The notes below the pieces were generated by a model that did not search any database, was not told the origin of the DNA, and was given only the letters and a program-made list of their open reading frames with translations. 64,000 nt of DNA. Origin: Rhodamnia argentea (lineage: Eukaryota; Streptophyta; Magnoliopsida; Myrtales; Myrtaceae). How positions within the stretch are numbered: position 1 is the first letter of the stretch; each line of letters starts with the position of its first letter. The position numbers and the translations under genes were made by a program. The DNA lies in the NCBI RefSeq assembly GCF_020921035.1, contig NC_063151.1:31564934-31628933 (forward strand). Reading direction: 5' to 3'. This document shows positions 48,496-59,300 of this stretch, one piece after another.

Positions 48496-48759
48496 GTCAT
48501 AAGGTCAATTAAGTCTTCAATTGTTAGCTAGTTGTTTTCAATGTTGAAATTGAGAGAGTCACGATCACACCTTGCTCAGACTTAGTTTCTTAGACAATGT
48601 GAAAATAAAAGTTACGGTTGATGAAACAACATACAAGGGCTCCAAGACAGGGTGTTTGTTACCTTCGATCAAAGAACATATTTCCAGGTGAGCTCCAAAA
48701 CAACCATACTCTGCATACGTGAGCAATGACAAATATGAGATTGATTTGATTTGATTGAA

Positions 48760-49848
48760 CTATTTCCTGTTCCCTAACGGCTTGGTGCCGATCCTCTGTG
48801 CCGTAATGGCTTCGATGCTTGCATACTTGATCAAATCGTCCGAGTACTCGCAACCGACCCCATCCTTGAACCATGACATCTTCGACGGTCTGGCGACGTC
48901 CACTTTGCCTTCTAGTACCGCTCTCGCCACGGCTTCCAAATCGCACTTGCTGAGATCTCTTCCCTCGCAAGCCCCATCCTCCATTGCCAATTTCCTCAGC
49001 TCCACTCTCTGTGGTATCAAAAACCCATAGTCTCTCTCGAGCTTGTCTGCCATTTTGTCGATCCCAAGCCCCACGACTCTGGTGCCTCCGTAGAGGAAGT
49101 CTTTGAGGACCTTTGGGATGGGTCCTCCATAGGTGAATAGCCCGAAGAGAAGGCAATGGTTGCCGACACACAGCTGTAGCAGCCGATAAGGGCTATTTTC
49201 TTTGTTTGAACCTGTAATAACGTGGGGAGATAAACAAGACCCAAGGTTTATTATGAACGATCCTATAAAGAAACACGAGACACGGCGAAAAATAGAACCG
49301 GCACACACAAGATTTTAAGTTGTTTTCCTAACTTGAACATCACTTCGAGTTAACTATTGTCAAGTGACTAGCTCTATTGGGTCGGGCAGGTCACACGCGG
49401 GTTACTAATTCTTGATCTAGCATGTACAGTCGCAAAAATTTCCAATTTCCACACGGTCTAATTTCTATTCCTCCTTATTCCACACAAGGAAAGGTCTTAG
49501 ATTGCTGTGATGATGGTAGACACAGACTGATTTGCCGGATCTTTAGTACGGTGTAAAATTTGCAGACTTTGTGCACAAGAATTGCGAAAGCCAGTCACCT
49601 TTTCTCTCCAAGTACCCGTTGGCGTAGCCAATGCTGTGACTGGCCGAGAGACCCACCAAAATCTGCTGCGCGTTTCTCTTCTTGTTGCCACACATTCTCC
49701 GGACGCCGTTGACCCATTCTCTAACGACAGGTTCGCTAAGCTTGTAATCTTGGTCTCTCACAACCGTTGTCGTCAAGGAGATCTTCTCTCCAAGGCTAAT
49801 CTCGTAGTGATCCCTGAACTTGGCGGTGCTTCGTATGGTGACCTCCAT
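48760..49848 (-). CDS. WRN-exonuclease-like (DnaQ/RNase D fold) protein, catalytic residues lost
   Basis: Two exons on the minus strand, 49599-49848 and 48760-49211, join in phase (AAAAG/GTGACT donor, ATTACAG/GTTC acceptor) to give 233 residues. The family signature is clear: a VVREWVNGVRR region, QILVGL, YRLLQLCVGNHCLLFGLF, IPKVLKDFLYGG, VVGLGIDKMADKLERDYG, VELRKLA, LEAVARAVLEG and the C-terminal LIKYASIEAITAQRIG. Active members read VGLDVEW at the first motif, whereas here VGL is followed by SASHSIGYANGYLERKG. The third motif Y-x3-D reads Y-x3-E. One acidic residue of the second motif (the D of KMADKL) may remain. The protein is therefore probably inactive as a 3'-5' exonuclease. An upstream in-frame ATG (50022) exists, but the ATG at 49848 fits the family's start. 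Confidence 0.8.
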
Positions 49849-51140
49849 TGGCCTTCTTCTCCTCTTTTCTCGCGGTAGTTTTTCGGCCTTGTTAAGGCGA
49901 AAAGGGGTGGAGGGAGGATCCTTACATTGCCCAGATGCAGATCTTTTGCTCATGCATTGTCTTGTCCATTCGATCAAGGATCCGAAGAATGCCGGGTTTC
50001 TTTTCTCATGCCTATCTCTCACTTATCATGATAAGGTGTTATCTTCCTCAAGTTTAAATTCCTACATGGTTTGGGAAAGACGGACGATAGGCAGTTTCTT
50101 TTTTTAGAAAAGAGTAGAATAAACATAGCAGCAAAAACAACAAAAACCAAAAAGACATCGACAAGAGAAAGTGCCGTGTCGAATTAAATTCCACATTAAA
50201 AGGAACTTTGAGCAACTTTTACTATGTTTAAACTCTCTCATCATAGTATGGAAAAAGCCAAATCAGGCCTCCCGCTGTTAGAGAATATTGTTAGAGATAT
50301 AATTAGAAAATAAACATTATTTGATATTTGGTTTTTCCCTAGAATAAATAGCTTTCTTATTAGGTTAAGATAGCTATTTTCCTTGTTTATAGTAGGTTAC
50401 TTTCCTGTGAATATTGTTCGGGTATAATTACCCATTGATCATAACACATTATGAAACGAAGTTATCGAGTAAAGATGTATCCTTCGAGAAACTCCCTGAA
50501 CAATGAAAGGATGATGCAAAAGTAAAAACCTAGCCGTCTACTAAGCTCTTTATGTTATCCTCTTTTTGGAATAACATTCAAGACTAAAGAATAAAATAAA
50601 TCCCCAAAGATAACATTAAGATATCCTAAACACAACTAAAACTGTAAGGATAACATTAAGAGCTCATAAAAACAAGGCAATCTTCTATCGACTTGGTCTC
50701 CATCTTCTAACGATTTTGTTGATGGCATCTTGATTTCCTTCTTTTTTTCCTTATCTTTTTCATGTATCATTATCCTGCACAAACAAGAAAATTTTGAATA
50801 AATAGAAGGAAATCCAAATATTTTCTCATAGATATCACATTATTTGTTGCCTAAAATAGATAAAAATAACTCTATTTTATTGAGTTATCACATCTCTCTC
50901 GAAAATTTTAGAATATTTACATCGACTTCTGAAAAAGGGCTAACCCTAGATTGCTGGTAAGATTTAGAAGGTTAGACTCGTTACCTAACTGATTGATATA
51001 GTGTCCATCATCACCTTGAGAAGAAATTTACTAGTAAGCTAGAAGAAAATTCCCGGTAAGTCAGATGAATATTCCCTCCGTGGCTTTACAACCAAGACTT
51101 GTTTGTCTGATCAATGCCGATCGAGTGCCACGATTCTAAG
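49849..51140. other. Intergenic; possible LTR fragment at 50278-50450
   Basis: 50278-50450 starts TGTTAGAGAATATTGTTAG and has the AT-rich, TAGCTTTC-containing make-up of copia-type LTRs, but no partner or target duplication was found. The rest shows nothing recognisable. Confidence 0.35.
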
Positions 51141-51143
51141 TAA

Positions 51144-52115
51144 GGCTCCGTTTGTTTCATGAAAAATATTTTCCGGGAAAACATCTTCCCTAATTTTCAG
51201 TGTTTGGGTGGTGGAAAATGAGAGGTCAATGGAAAATATTTTCCGATCAATGGAAAATGTCTTTGTAAAATTTGGGAAAATGATTTCCATTTTGTAAAAT
51301 AGGAAATCATTTTCCCAATCTTTCTCGCTTCGGAATAGTAGGTCGTCTGCATCACGTACGCCAAAATATCACCTTCGACAGCCTCGACTCGAGCATCTCC
51401 CCATTCAGCTCCCTTTTAGGCTCCCTTTCGCGATCCAGTTCGTGATTGGGTCGACGAGCATCGACTTCCCGAAGCCGCCGGCGCCGAGGACAGCGAGGAT
51501 CTCGCCCTCGCGGTCCTCGCCGAAGATGTCATTGACCAGGACCTTGCTCCGGGTGAAGAGGCTCTCCCTGACGACAGGGTCCTCGATGACGATGGAGTAG
51601 AGGCAGTGGAGTCGAGGCGGCTACGACGTCGGGGAGGACCAAGGACAGCACGACCTTGCGGTGAACTTACACGTTGTAGGTGGGGTTGTTGAAGTGGAGG
51701 ACCAAGGGGAGGGAGCGCAGGTCAAGGCTGGCGTCAACATCAAGGGCGCTGTTGTAGACGGGCGTCTCCCTGCCGTCGCCAGTGGCCTGCTTGCGAGCGT
51801 TGCCAACGCACTTGCAAAGCTGAGCAAGGGTCGGCAAGGGAGCGGCAGCCACGTGGAGGAGGGAAGATTTGACTGGTGAGGAAATCTGGGTTTGGTATTG
51901 AGGGAATTTGCGATTTGGGGAAGGGGATTCGCATAGGGTTTGGTCTGATTGGGAGAGATTTGGGGAAATATTTTAGGAAAATAATATGTTTTTCTTTATT
52001 ATTCATTTTCATGTTACGGCCAAATGCCGAAAAATATGATCATTTTCTAGGAAAATGACTTCTTCAAAACTATTTTTCACAAAATATCAGAATTTTTCAT
52101 GAAACAAACGGAGTC
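51144..52115. mobile_element. Harbinger-like element that has captured a gene piece (Pack-type)
   Basis: 24-base inverted ends differ at one position: GGCTCCGTTTGTTTCATG... at 51144-51167 and the complement of GACTCCGTTTGTTTCATG... at 52092-52115. They are flanked by TAA at 51141-51143 and TAA at 52116-52118, the PIF/Harbinger duplication. Subterminal DNA on both sides is rich in GGAAAAT and ATTTTCC motifs. The 972-bp interior contains no transposase but a 0.5-kb GC-rich piece of an ABCG transporter gene (51329-51852). Confidence 0.85.
51329..51852 (-). pseudogene. ABCG half-transporter gene fragment (captured)
   Basis: On the minus strand, across frameshifts, it reads TLAQLCKCVGNARKQATGDGRETPVY, SLPLVLHFNNPTYNV followed by a stop, then VRESLFTRSKVLVNDIFGED, REGEILAVLGAGGFGKSMLVD, and finally LAYVMQTTYYS. 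These correspond in order to the N-terminal region, Walker A (normally GASGSGKS) and Q-loop of plant ABCG6/ABCG16-type half transporters. The Walker A serines are changed, stops and shifts are present, and everything after the Q-loop is missing. The fragment is dead as a transporter gene. Confidence 0.8.
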
Positions 52116-52515
52116 TAAGATTATTGAAACGACAGACTTAAAGAATAAGACCACAACGCCAGATAATGGTGGGGCATCATGCCGAAAAGGAGCCTCACAT
52201 TGGTTACATAAACACCGCTAAGCACGTCCACAAGGTCTTATGACTCACACCCCGAATGGCTCAACTTTTAGTGGCGTTATCTGGTTGAACTCCACATCGC
52301 ATAGACCAACAAATTGGCAACCACGGTGTTGGAGTTTATCCTAATATCTACAGTCATCTTTTACTGAGCCAAAACAGGTTAAAGCTGATGAATATCCATG
52401 CTAAGCCTCCAATCAGTCTTTACCTCTCACAACCCGGTTCGGTTTATTCTTGCGCCCCCACATGATGCATCGGATCTATGCCAGTAGAAAGGTCACAAGA
52501 CAATTTTAGCTTCAC
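52116..52515. other. Intergenic, nothing recognised
   Basis: Nothing was recognised between the captured-gene element and the exon-like cluster. Confidence 0.3.
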
Positions 52516-53165
52516 CTGGAGCAGCATAATAATATGGATGTCGGTGTCAGAACCAAAGGCTATACTCTCTGCATATAGAGATCCATTATGACAAAGAACA
52601 GAAAATACCTGTTGCTTCCTCGAGCCACGTGCTTATTTGTGATTCAGGCATCTTAGATGATTCTCCCACAGTAAACTCGATTAGATGTGACTACACATCT
52701 GAAAATAGATTGCCAAGAAAATGAACCACCATCGAACTGCACCTTTCATTCAAAATCAGCACACTTTCTGCTTTATCAGTCAACTTCCCTTTCTCTAAGT
52801 AAGGCAGTAAAGTAGCAGACACCATGGAAAGAATCGAAGACATATAGCTGGATACAGGTCGGAGAACCTGCGAATAAAAAGAAACTCCAGATGAAACATT
52901 AGATGGTCAAAATGTGGATTACATGACACCAATTGTAATTCTTCTGGTAAGGGGTCGAGGAGGTATCATGCATGGCAGACGTCGAGAGCATCATCCTGCT
53001 CTGCATTAGATGCTCTTCGCCAAAACATTCACATGCCAGAGATTCCCATGTCTCCCCCATATCCTTTATAAAATAGTCTCAAATATGCATGGCGTTGAGA
53101 AAGAGAGAGATATTGCCAGGGTTCCGTACCTTGCTTTCCTTCAACATCTCATTAACCATGGCTTT
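52516..53165 (-). pseudogene. Exon-like cluster of an unidentified gene, with an in-frame stop
   Basis: On the minus strand four open pieces have plausible splice borders. One ends GKAMVNEMLKESK before GTACGG (53130). One begins after TATAAAG at 53063 (DMGETWESLACECFGEEHLM). A third, 52609-52867, reads VLRPVSSYMSSILSMVSATL and PYLEKGKLTDKAESVLILNE. A fourth, 52516-52568, reads ESIAFGSDTDIHIIMLLQ. The third joins the fourth in phase (ACAG/GTATTT to ATGCAG/AGAG). The third has one in-frame TAG after LGNLFSDV, and the donor of the second piece is unclear. I do not recognise the protein. It may be the truncated end of a gene, or untranslated exons of the neighbouring PPR transcript. Confidence 0.4.
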
Positions 53166-53508
53166 TCCTAGAAATGGTTTTAAAAACAAGTTTCACTCTG
53201 TTCTTTGTTCCCAAATTACCACAAAAACCAAAAAGAGGAATGCAACTAATAGTCACATCCTCCGAAGCCCAGACTCCACAGATACATCAACTGTCATCAT
53301 CATGTCTTAAGTCATACACAGATGAAGTGCATATTTTGCTATCACTACAACTTCTACCTTTGTTTTCTCATCTTTTCATCATGTCTATTATGTTGCCTAA
53401 ACAATGGAAAAGCATTCACTGCTAGCACAAAAAATTTTCATTAATGGAAATTATACGATTACGAAAGAATACACAAAACTTGGAAAGAAAAGCATAAGAA
53501 ATTAAAGC
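53166..53508. other. Intergenic, nothing recognised
   Basis: No feature recognised; it may belong to the 3' part of the PPR transcript. Confidence 0.3.
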
Positions 53509-53513
53509 TTTAT

Positions 53514-53834
53514 TGTTAGAAAGTTCAACCCAAAAGCTTAAGCTTATAGATGGAGGGAGACCACATGAATATAAAAAGCATTTAGAACCCGTTGTCAAGC
53601 AATGTGGGACATACTTCAACAGCCCCACTCACGTGCAAGCCAGATTACGAGCAGCACGTGAAATTTTGACTACGCACATTCACATGGAGTTTTTGAGGAA
53701 TTTTTTCCCATGCACATTCGCGAAAGGAATAATATTAGCTCCGATATCATGTTAGAAAGTCCAATCCAAAAGCTTAAGTTTATATAAAGAGAATTTAGAA
53801 CCCATTGTCAAGCAATGTGAGATATACTTCAACA
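53514..53834 (-). mobile_element. Complete TRIM (terminal-repeat retrotransposon in miniature)
   Basis: Two terminal direct repeats, 53514-53621 and 53750-53834, both start TGTTAGAAAGT, share CCAAAAGCTTAAG, GAACCC and GCAATGTG, and end TACTTCAACA. The element is bounded by the 5-bp duplication TTTAT (53509-53513 and 53835-53839). GCTCCGATATCA at 53738-53749, adjacent to the right repeat, is the complement of an initiator-Met tRNA primer-binding site with two changes, so the element is minus oriented. The internal region is only 128 bases and non-coding; the total is 321 bp. Confidence 0.85.
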
Positions 53835-54049
53835 TTTATATGACTGACACCAGAGCAAACATGGTAGGATGAGATCTGCAACCTATGGTTTATACACAGA
53901 AGAAGAAAATAATGCTCACCTGCAGTGACAGCCCAACATCTTAACCAAACAGAGCACTGCTGTCAAGCTGAATATGTCCTAATGCCTGAATCTAACAATA
54001 TCATGGTCGCAGCTTGTACCAGAAAGCTCCTTAGTCCTTATGCATAGCT

Positions 54050-55495
54050 TCAATCGCATAATGGCTCTTTAACCAAAAGGTTCATTTTCTCTTGAAGAAA
54101 TTTCACCACATCCTCTCTTCCTTCCTTCATGAGCAATTGCCTTACCCTCCCAAAAGTCATACGTGATGGGCGGATCCCTTTCTCCATCATCTCTTCCAGT
54201 AAGACACAAGCCATTGGTGAATTACCCTTCTCGCATAAGCCATTTATCAGCACTGAGTAAGTGTGCATGCTTGGAATGAATCGCTTTGAGTTCATATACT
54301 TCCACACCTTAAGAGCCATCTCCAGCTCATCCCTCTGGCAGAACATCTTTATCATCATTGTATATGTGTCTGCATCAGGCTCACAGACCTTGATCAGTCT
54401 CCGGAAGAAGCTGTAAGCTTCATCGGTTTCCCCACTAGTAATCAAATTTGTTAAAATAATATTGCAGGTCCTTGAGTTGGGATTAACTCGCCTGCTCTCC
54501 ATCTCACTCAAGACCCTTTTCACATTTTTAAATTTGTTAACTTTGCAAAACGCGCTAATCAGGGAATTGTATGCTACCACGTCAGCCTCAATTCCATTCC
54601 TCTCCATGTCTAGGAATGTCTGGACAGCATCTTCAATCCGATTTTCTATCCCGTAGGTATGTACAAGAACACTATAAATGAAAGATGTTGGCCGACAGGC
54701 AGTGGAATCCATTTCCTTGACAATTCCAACAGCCTCATCAACTCTCCCGGCCTTGCAAAGTATGTCGACCATAATTCCGTATGTCACTATATCAGGGTCG
54801 CAACCTGCGCTAACCATTTCACGGAAGGTCTCTCTTGCCTTGGGCAGATTTGGAGCCTTCCCCCATCCTTCTAGCAATATACTGTACGTCTTTGAGTCTG
54901 GACCATATTGCTGTTTCATACTATCAAAGATCTCTTGAGCCTTCCTCACATTCTTGGCCTTACACAAAGCACTTAGGAGGCCATTGAATGCGGGTAGATT
55001 TGGGGGCATGTCATACTTTCCCATGACATTAAATGTATATACCGCCTCATCCACCTTCTGGGCCCTAGCATATTTTCGCATGATGATGCAAAACGTCTCG
55101 ACATTTAACATGCTCTTGCTCCTCATTGCATTCACAATATCCCACACGATTTGATACTGCCTGATCTTGGCCAGAGACTCAATTATGATATGGTAAGCCC
55201 TAACACTGTGCGAGTAATTTCTTTGCTTCCCAGCCCATTCAAAGAATCTATAAGCCAACATACCTGCATTTTCAAATCTCTTAAGGACATCCTCCACCAT
55301 ATCCGGGGACACCCTGATGCCACTTTGGTCAAGGGCAGTATCAAGGGCCAATGCCGGTGTGGACATCATAATTTTACTTATCTTTCTCAATGATTCTGAA
55401 ATGTCTCTAACTGATTCACTTGAACTGTACATTCTTCCCCACACTTTCCATCTTAAAGAAAACCTAGTGTTGATTCTAGGCATGTTATCAGCCAA
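54050..55495 (-). CDS. P-class pentatricopeptide repeat protein, probably mitochondrial
   Basis: Single exon, 481 residues, no break. Residues 1-30 are rich in R and S with few acidic residues (RINTRFSLRWKVWGRMYSSS), like a mitochondrial targeting sequence. About ten tandem 35-residue P-type PPR motifs run from about residue 96 to 470, for example IVTYGIMVDILCKAGRVDEA, VVAYNSLISAFCKVNKFKN and MHTYSVLINGLCEKGNSPMA. There is no E, DYW or SMR extension. Such proteins bind organellar RNA and act in its stabilisation, splicing or translation. It resembles the Arabidopsis At1g77360 type; that identity is from memory. The intronless structure is typical. It is divergently arranged with the RING-WD40 gene. 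The untranslated 3' side contains a GTGAGC donor (53914-53919, minus), so a spliced 3' UTR is possible. Confidence 0.93.
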   Translation of the reverse strand: MADNMPRINTRFSLRWKVWGRMYSSSESVRDISESLRKISKIMMSTPALALDTALDQSGIRVSPDMVEDVLKRFENAGMLAYRFFEWAGKQRNYSHSVRAYHIIIESLAKIRQYQIVWDIVNAMRSKSMLNVETFCIIMRKYARAQKVDEAVYTFNVMGKYDMPPNLPAFNGLLSALCKAKNVRKAQEIFDSMKQQYGPDSKTYSILLEGWGKAPNLPKARETFREMVSAGCDPDIVTYGIMVDILCKAGRVDEAVGIVKEMDSTACRPTSFIYSVLVHTYGIENRIEDAVQTFLDMERNGIEADVVAYNSLISAFCKVNKFKNVKRVLSEMESRRVNPNSRTCNIILTNLITSGETDEAYSFFRRLIKVCEPDADTYTMMIKMFCQRDELEMALKVWKYMNSKRFIPSMHTYSVLINGLCEKGNSPMACVLLEEMMEKGIRPSRMTFGRVRQLLMKEGREDVVKFLQEKMNLLVKEPLCD

Positions 55496-56373
55496 ACTGA
55501 GAATTCACAATCCACCTAAGCCAATCAGTTAAATCAGTCTGAACTGCACATCGGAGAGCAGCCTTGGAATTCAGTCCTGCAGCAGTGATGTTTAAACTAT
55601 ATGAACAAATAATGGTGGTTCACCTAACCTAACACCTTCCGGAACGATTCAACAGTTTGATTCATCCCAACTAAATGGCTCTTACACAAAACAACTCCAC
55701 CAGCTCGACTCTCTAGACAAAATTCACCTCACGCCTTCATCAGTTCCATTCGTCCCGACTAAATGATACTCTAACAAGAAAAGTTCCACCGGCACGAATC
55801 ACTTGATAAAAATCACATCACACCATCCTACTGGGCTGCTATTACCAGTGGCAATCCACCGCTTCTATCAATCTCAATTGCCTTAGATCGAATCCACACC
55901 CGGAAGACTTCTCATTTTCTGGTAACCCAAACTACACATTGCATTATGTTCGCGTTAAAGCCACAACCCACGATCCGTCCAACTCAGCAATAGAAGAAGA
56001 GCAGTCACAATCACAATATGAACGAAAATCAGTACAATCCAATGGCAGAGCAAGCAAACAGTATGAAAATAAAGTTTTCACCAGTCGACTGACGATGAAG
56101 ATGTAGATGAAGCTCGCTTCACTACAAAAACGCTCTTGTTCGTCCGCCTTTGATCCTCTGACGATGGAGTTCATTTCGGGGCATTCCATCGAAACGCGAT
56201 GCCCTAATTTTTACAACTGAGCCCGAAGAAGACGTGTCGACATGAAAATGGGTTTTGGGCTTGGTGAATTTCGGCCCAATTTCCCCTTTATTTATTTACT
56301 TTTTTTTTTCGCGGGTGACGGAAACACGATTACATACGACGAAGCCATTTTCATCGCTTCAACGACCTCGACG
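55496..56373. promoter_or_regulatory. Shared intergenic region of two divergent genes
   Basis: 880 bases separate the start of the PPR gene (minus) from the start of the RING-WD40 gene (plus). Both promoters and 5' leaders must lie here. No clear TATA box is seen close to either gene. The minus-strand frame at 55944-56189 is unrecognised. Confidence 0.4.
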
Positions 56374-59300
56374 ATGGAGTCGCCGGAGTGCCCCGTATGC
56401 CTTGCCGCGTACGACGGGGACGACGCGGTCCCCCGCGTGCTCGCGTGCGGCCACAGCGCGTGCGAGACGTGCCTCGCGCGCCTCCCTCGGCCTTTCCCTC
56501 AGGCCGTCCGGTGCCCCGCGTGCACTCAGCTCGTCAAGTTCCCGCCTCAGGGCCCCACTTCTCTCCCCAAGAACATCGACCTCCTCCGTCTGTGTAACCC
56601 CGAACCTGATCGCGCCGATCGCGATCGATCGCGTCGAGAATCGTTGGCCGATGATCGTCGAGTCAACGGAGAGCTGTTCGTCGGCAAAACGTGGTCCGAC
56701 CAGTTCTACGCCGCGTGGAAAGAGTGGATACTCCCCTGCGAGGCCGTCTCGGTTGAAGAAGAACGCGGGGGCGATCAACGTGACTTTTGTTACAATTTAG
56801 TAGGGAGAATTGGTTATGTTGGTTCTGGTTTGTTGTCCATGCGGTGTCGCGAGAAGCAGGAAATTAGTCTTGTTCCGATGGTGTCGTTGTCGAATGGGAG
56901 CGAGGACAGTTCGGGATTTAGGTTCGATTATGTTGCGAGGGTTTTGACTTGTTTGAGTAGTATTGGGGAGGAAGCATTAAATGAATTAGCTTTAATTTTG
57001 AGAGCTTCGTTGAGACGACAGTGCAGAGTTTGTCAAGTTTATGGCTTGTGGGGTGATCTTAAGGATGAAGTTCTGTATTTAGTATGTGAGAGTCTCGGTG
57101 GACAGGTTTTACGGGTTTTTGGTGAGTTGCCGCAGTTTGATGGTGTCGATGGAAACAATTTGAGTAAGGATTGGGTGTCCAATTTTGCAATTACAGGTAT
57201 GGAGATATGCGAGGGTGTAATCAGCTTGCACAAAGAAGGGCTTATAGCTGGCTGTTTGGGTCTTTCATGTATGAAGATAGATGAGTTTGGACATGTGTAT
57301 ATTGATTTAAATGAGGTCTTGGTGATGGAAAGGAAAGTCACTGGGGTTGCTCGTAAATATGTTTGTGATGGGGAAAGAATTGATAATCAAGAGTTGCAAA
57401 AGATCTTCCACGAGTTGTTGGAGAGTGATGCTCTTTTGAGCCCTGAGGTACTGTTTGAGCTATTGAGGAGACAGGATGCTAAACTAGATGACTCCGGCAA
57501 CTTGTATTCCGTTGGGTATGGATCAGATGTCTGGACATTGGGCTGTATGCTCATTAGGTGTCTTATGGGTGCTGCATTCCCTGGAGAGACCTGGAACGTG
57601 AGAGAAGAAGATGATTTAGATTTTTCAGTTTCGTATATTAATTGGTTGGAAAACATTGGTTCTTTGTTGGAGAAAAAAGTGACCTCACATTTTGTGTCAT
57701 TGAGGCAGGTGCTCCTTGAATGTTTTAACTTGGATCCACAAACCCGACCACTTATAAGTGACGTGAGAAAATGCATTAGGGAACTGATTATGGGATATCA
57801 ATGTTGCAATGGGGGTATTGAGGAGGAGGTAGTAAGAGAAGATACTGAGTTTCATTGCTTGATTTTTGGGAAATTATGCCAGATGGCATGGACAAGTTCA
57901 GATACGGGGAGAAAAGAGTTGCATGGGAGCGACCAAGCTGGTGGAGCAGATCATCAAATTGGCAAGGTAGGAGTGGATAAAGAGTTAGTTGAGGGTGTCT
58001 CTGAGCAAAGTGTTAAGTGCAAAGATATGAGGGGTCATCTTGACTGTATTACTGGTTTCGCCATTGGAGGTATGGGGGACATTAGCCACGCTTGTGTTGC
58101 TGAAATCTTTATATTGATTCTTGTTGTTAACTGTGTTCTTCACCAATCTGTTTACTTGATCCATGTTCTGTCTGCATGGTGCCACTGCCCTCTAAAGGCT
58201 GTGAATCAATTGGCTTCAAATTTCTTCCTGTACCAAGAAGAATTCTTTTCATTTCCTAGTACCCTTTTTAAGTAAGCAATTTGCCACTTTAGCTTTCTTG
58301 TCATGGCATTTTGTTGCTCTCAAGTGTAATGGGCTTTCTTTCTTATGTTGTAGATGCATCATTTCCGCAATAGTAGTGCCTGACGCTAACTTGTGCTTAA
58401 CTTTTGTATACTTACATCAGAACATGCTTTGATTGAGTGATGTTGACTTAGACATTGAAGGACAGGTTTGCATGGTGACCTGCTCTGGTAACATTCTGCC
58501 TGCATAAGAGATACATGAACAGCAAAATTTCTTTTGACTCATTTTTTTTTGCAGTTCTTCAAATGGTTTCTTGGAATGTAAGTTTTTTAGTTGTTGCTTC
58601 CAACTACTTATGGCTTTGGAGTGGTGTACAAAGTTGGAATAGTAAGGTTCTGATGCTTAGGTTATTGACCAAGCTTATTGAGCTCAGATGCCTAGGTTAT
58701 TTAGCAGTCTTACTGAGCTCCAGCTAGTTTGATACTTTAACTGCATTCTAAAGTTTGTTTTTCCTCTTGTAGGAGGATTTCTCTTTAGCTCCTCTTTTGA
58801 TAAAACGGTCCAAGTGTGGTCTTTGCAGGTATGCATACTAAGCAAAATAGATTACACTGCAATCTATCAACTCACGTCTTTGATTCCCAACGTTCTGCTT
58901 TTAGAGTTAAAAGTTTGAATGTATTATCAATAATCGTCTGAGGCTCTTTATACTTGCTAATTTCCATCATATTGTATGTCAAACCTCATGATTATAGACT
59001 TCAATTTGATTTTTGAGGCATAACTTGACTCTAAGTGAAAAGCAATTCTGATTACATGGTATAAGCTGATGTTCAGAACAAAATTGTGCGAGTGATTAGT
59101 GATTTTTTTTTTAAGATCGATATATCACATAATTTGAGGGCATTGGACCTGTTGAAAGTCTTCAACAGAAGCTTACAGTTACAGTAGCAATTTACCTCTT
59201 AAAATAACTTGACAAGTCTTTTTATGTTAGTCAGTCAATCTTTTGAAGGCAAAACTTGGGAGAGGTTAGATGCCATTGAGTGCCTAAGTGTAATTTCTAA

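Noticed and set aside
56359..56778. Antisense ORF of 139 residues at the start of the RING-WD40 gene
   Set aside because: Shadow of the GC-rich first exon.
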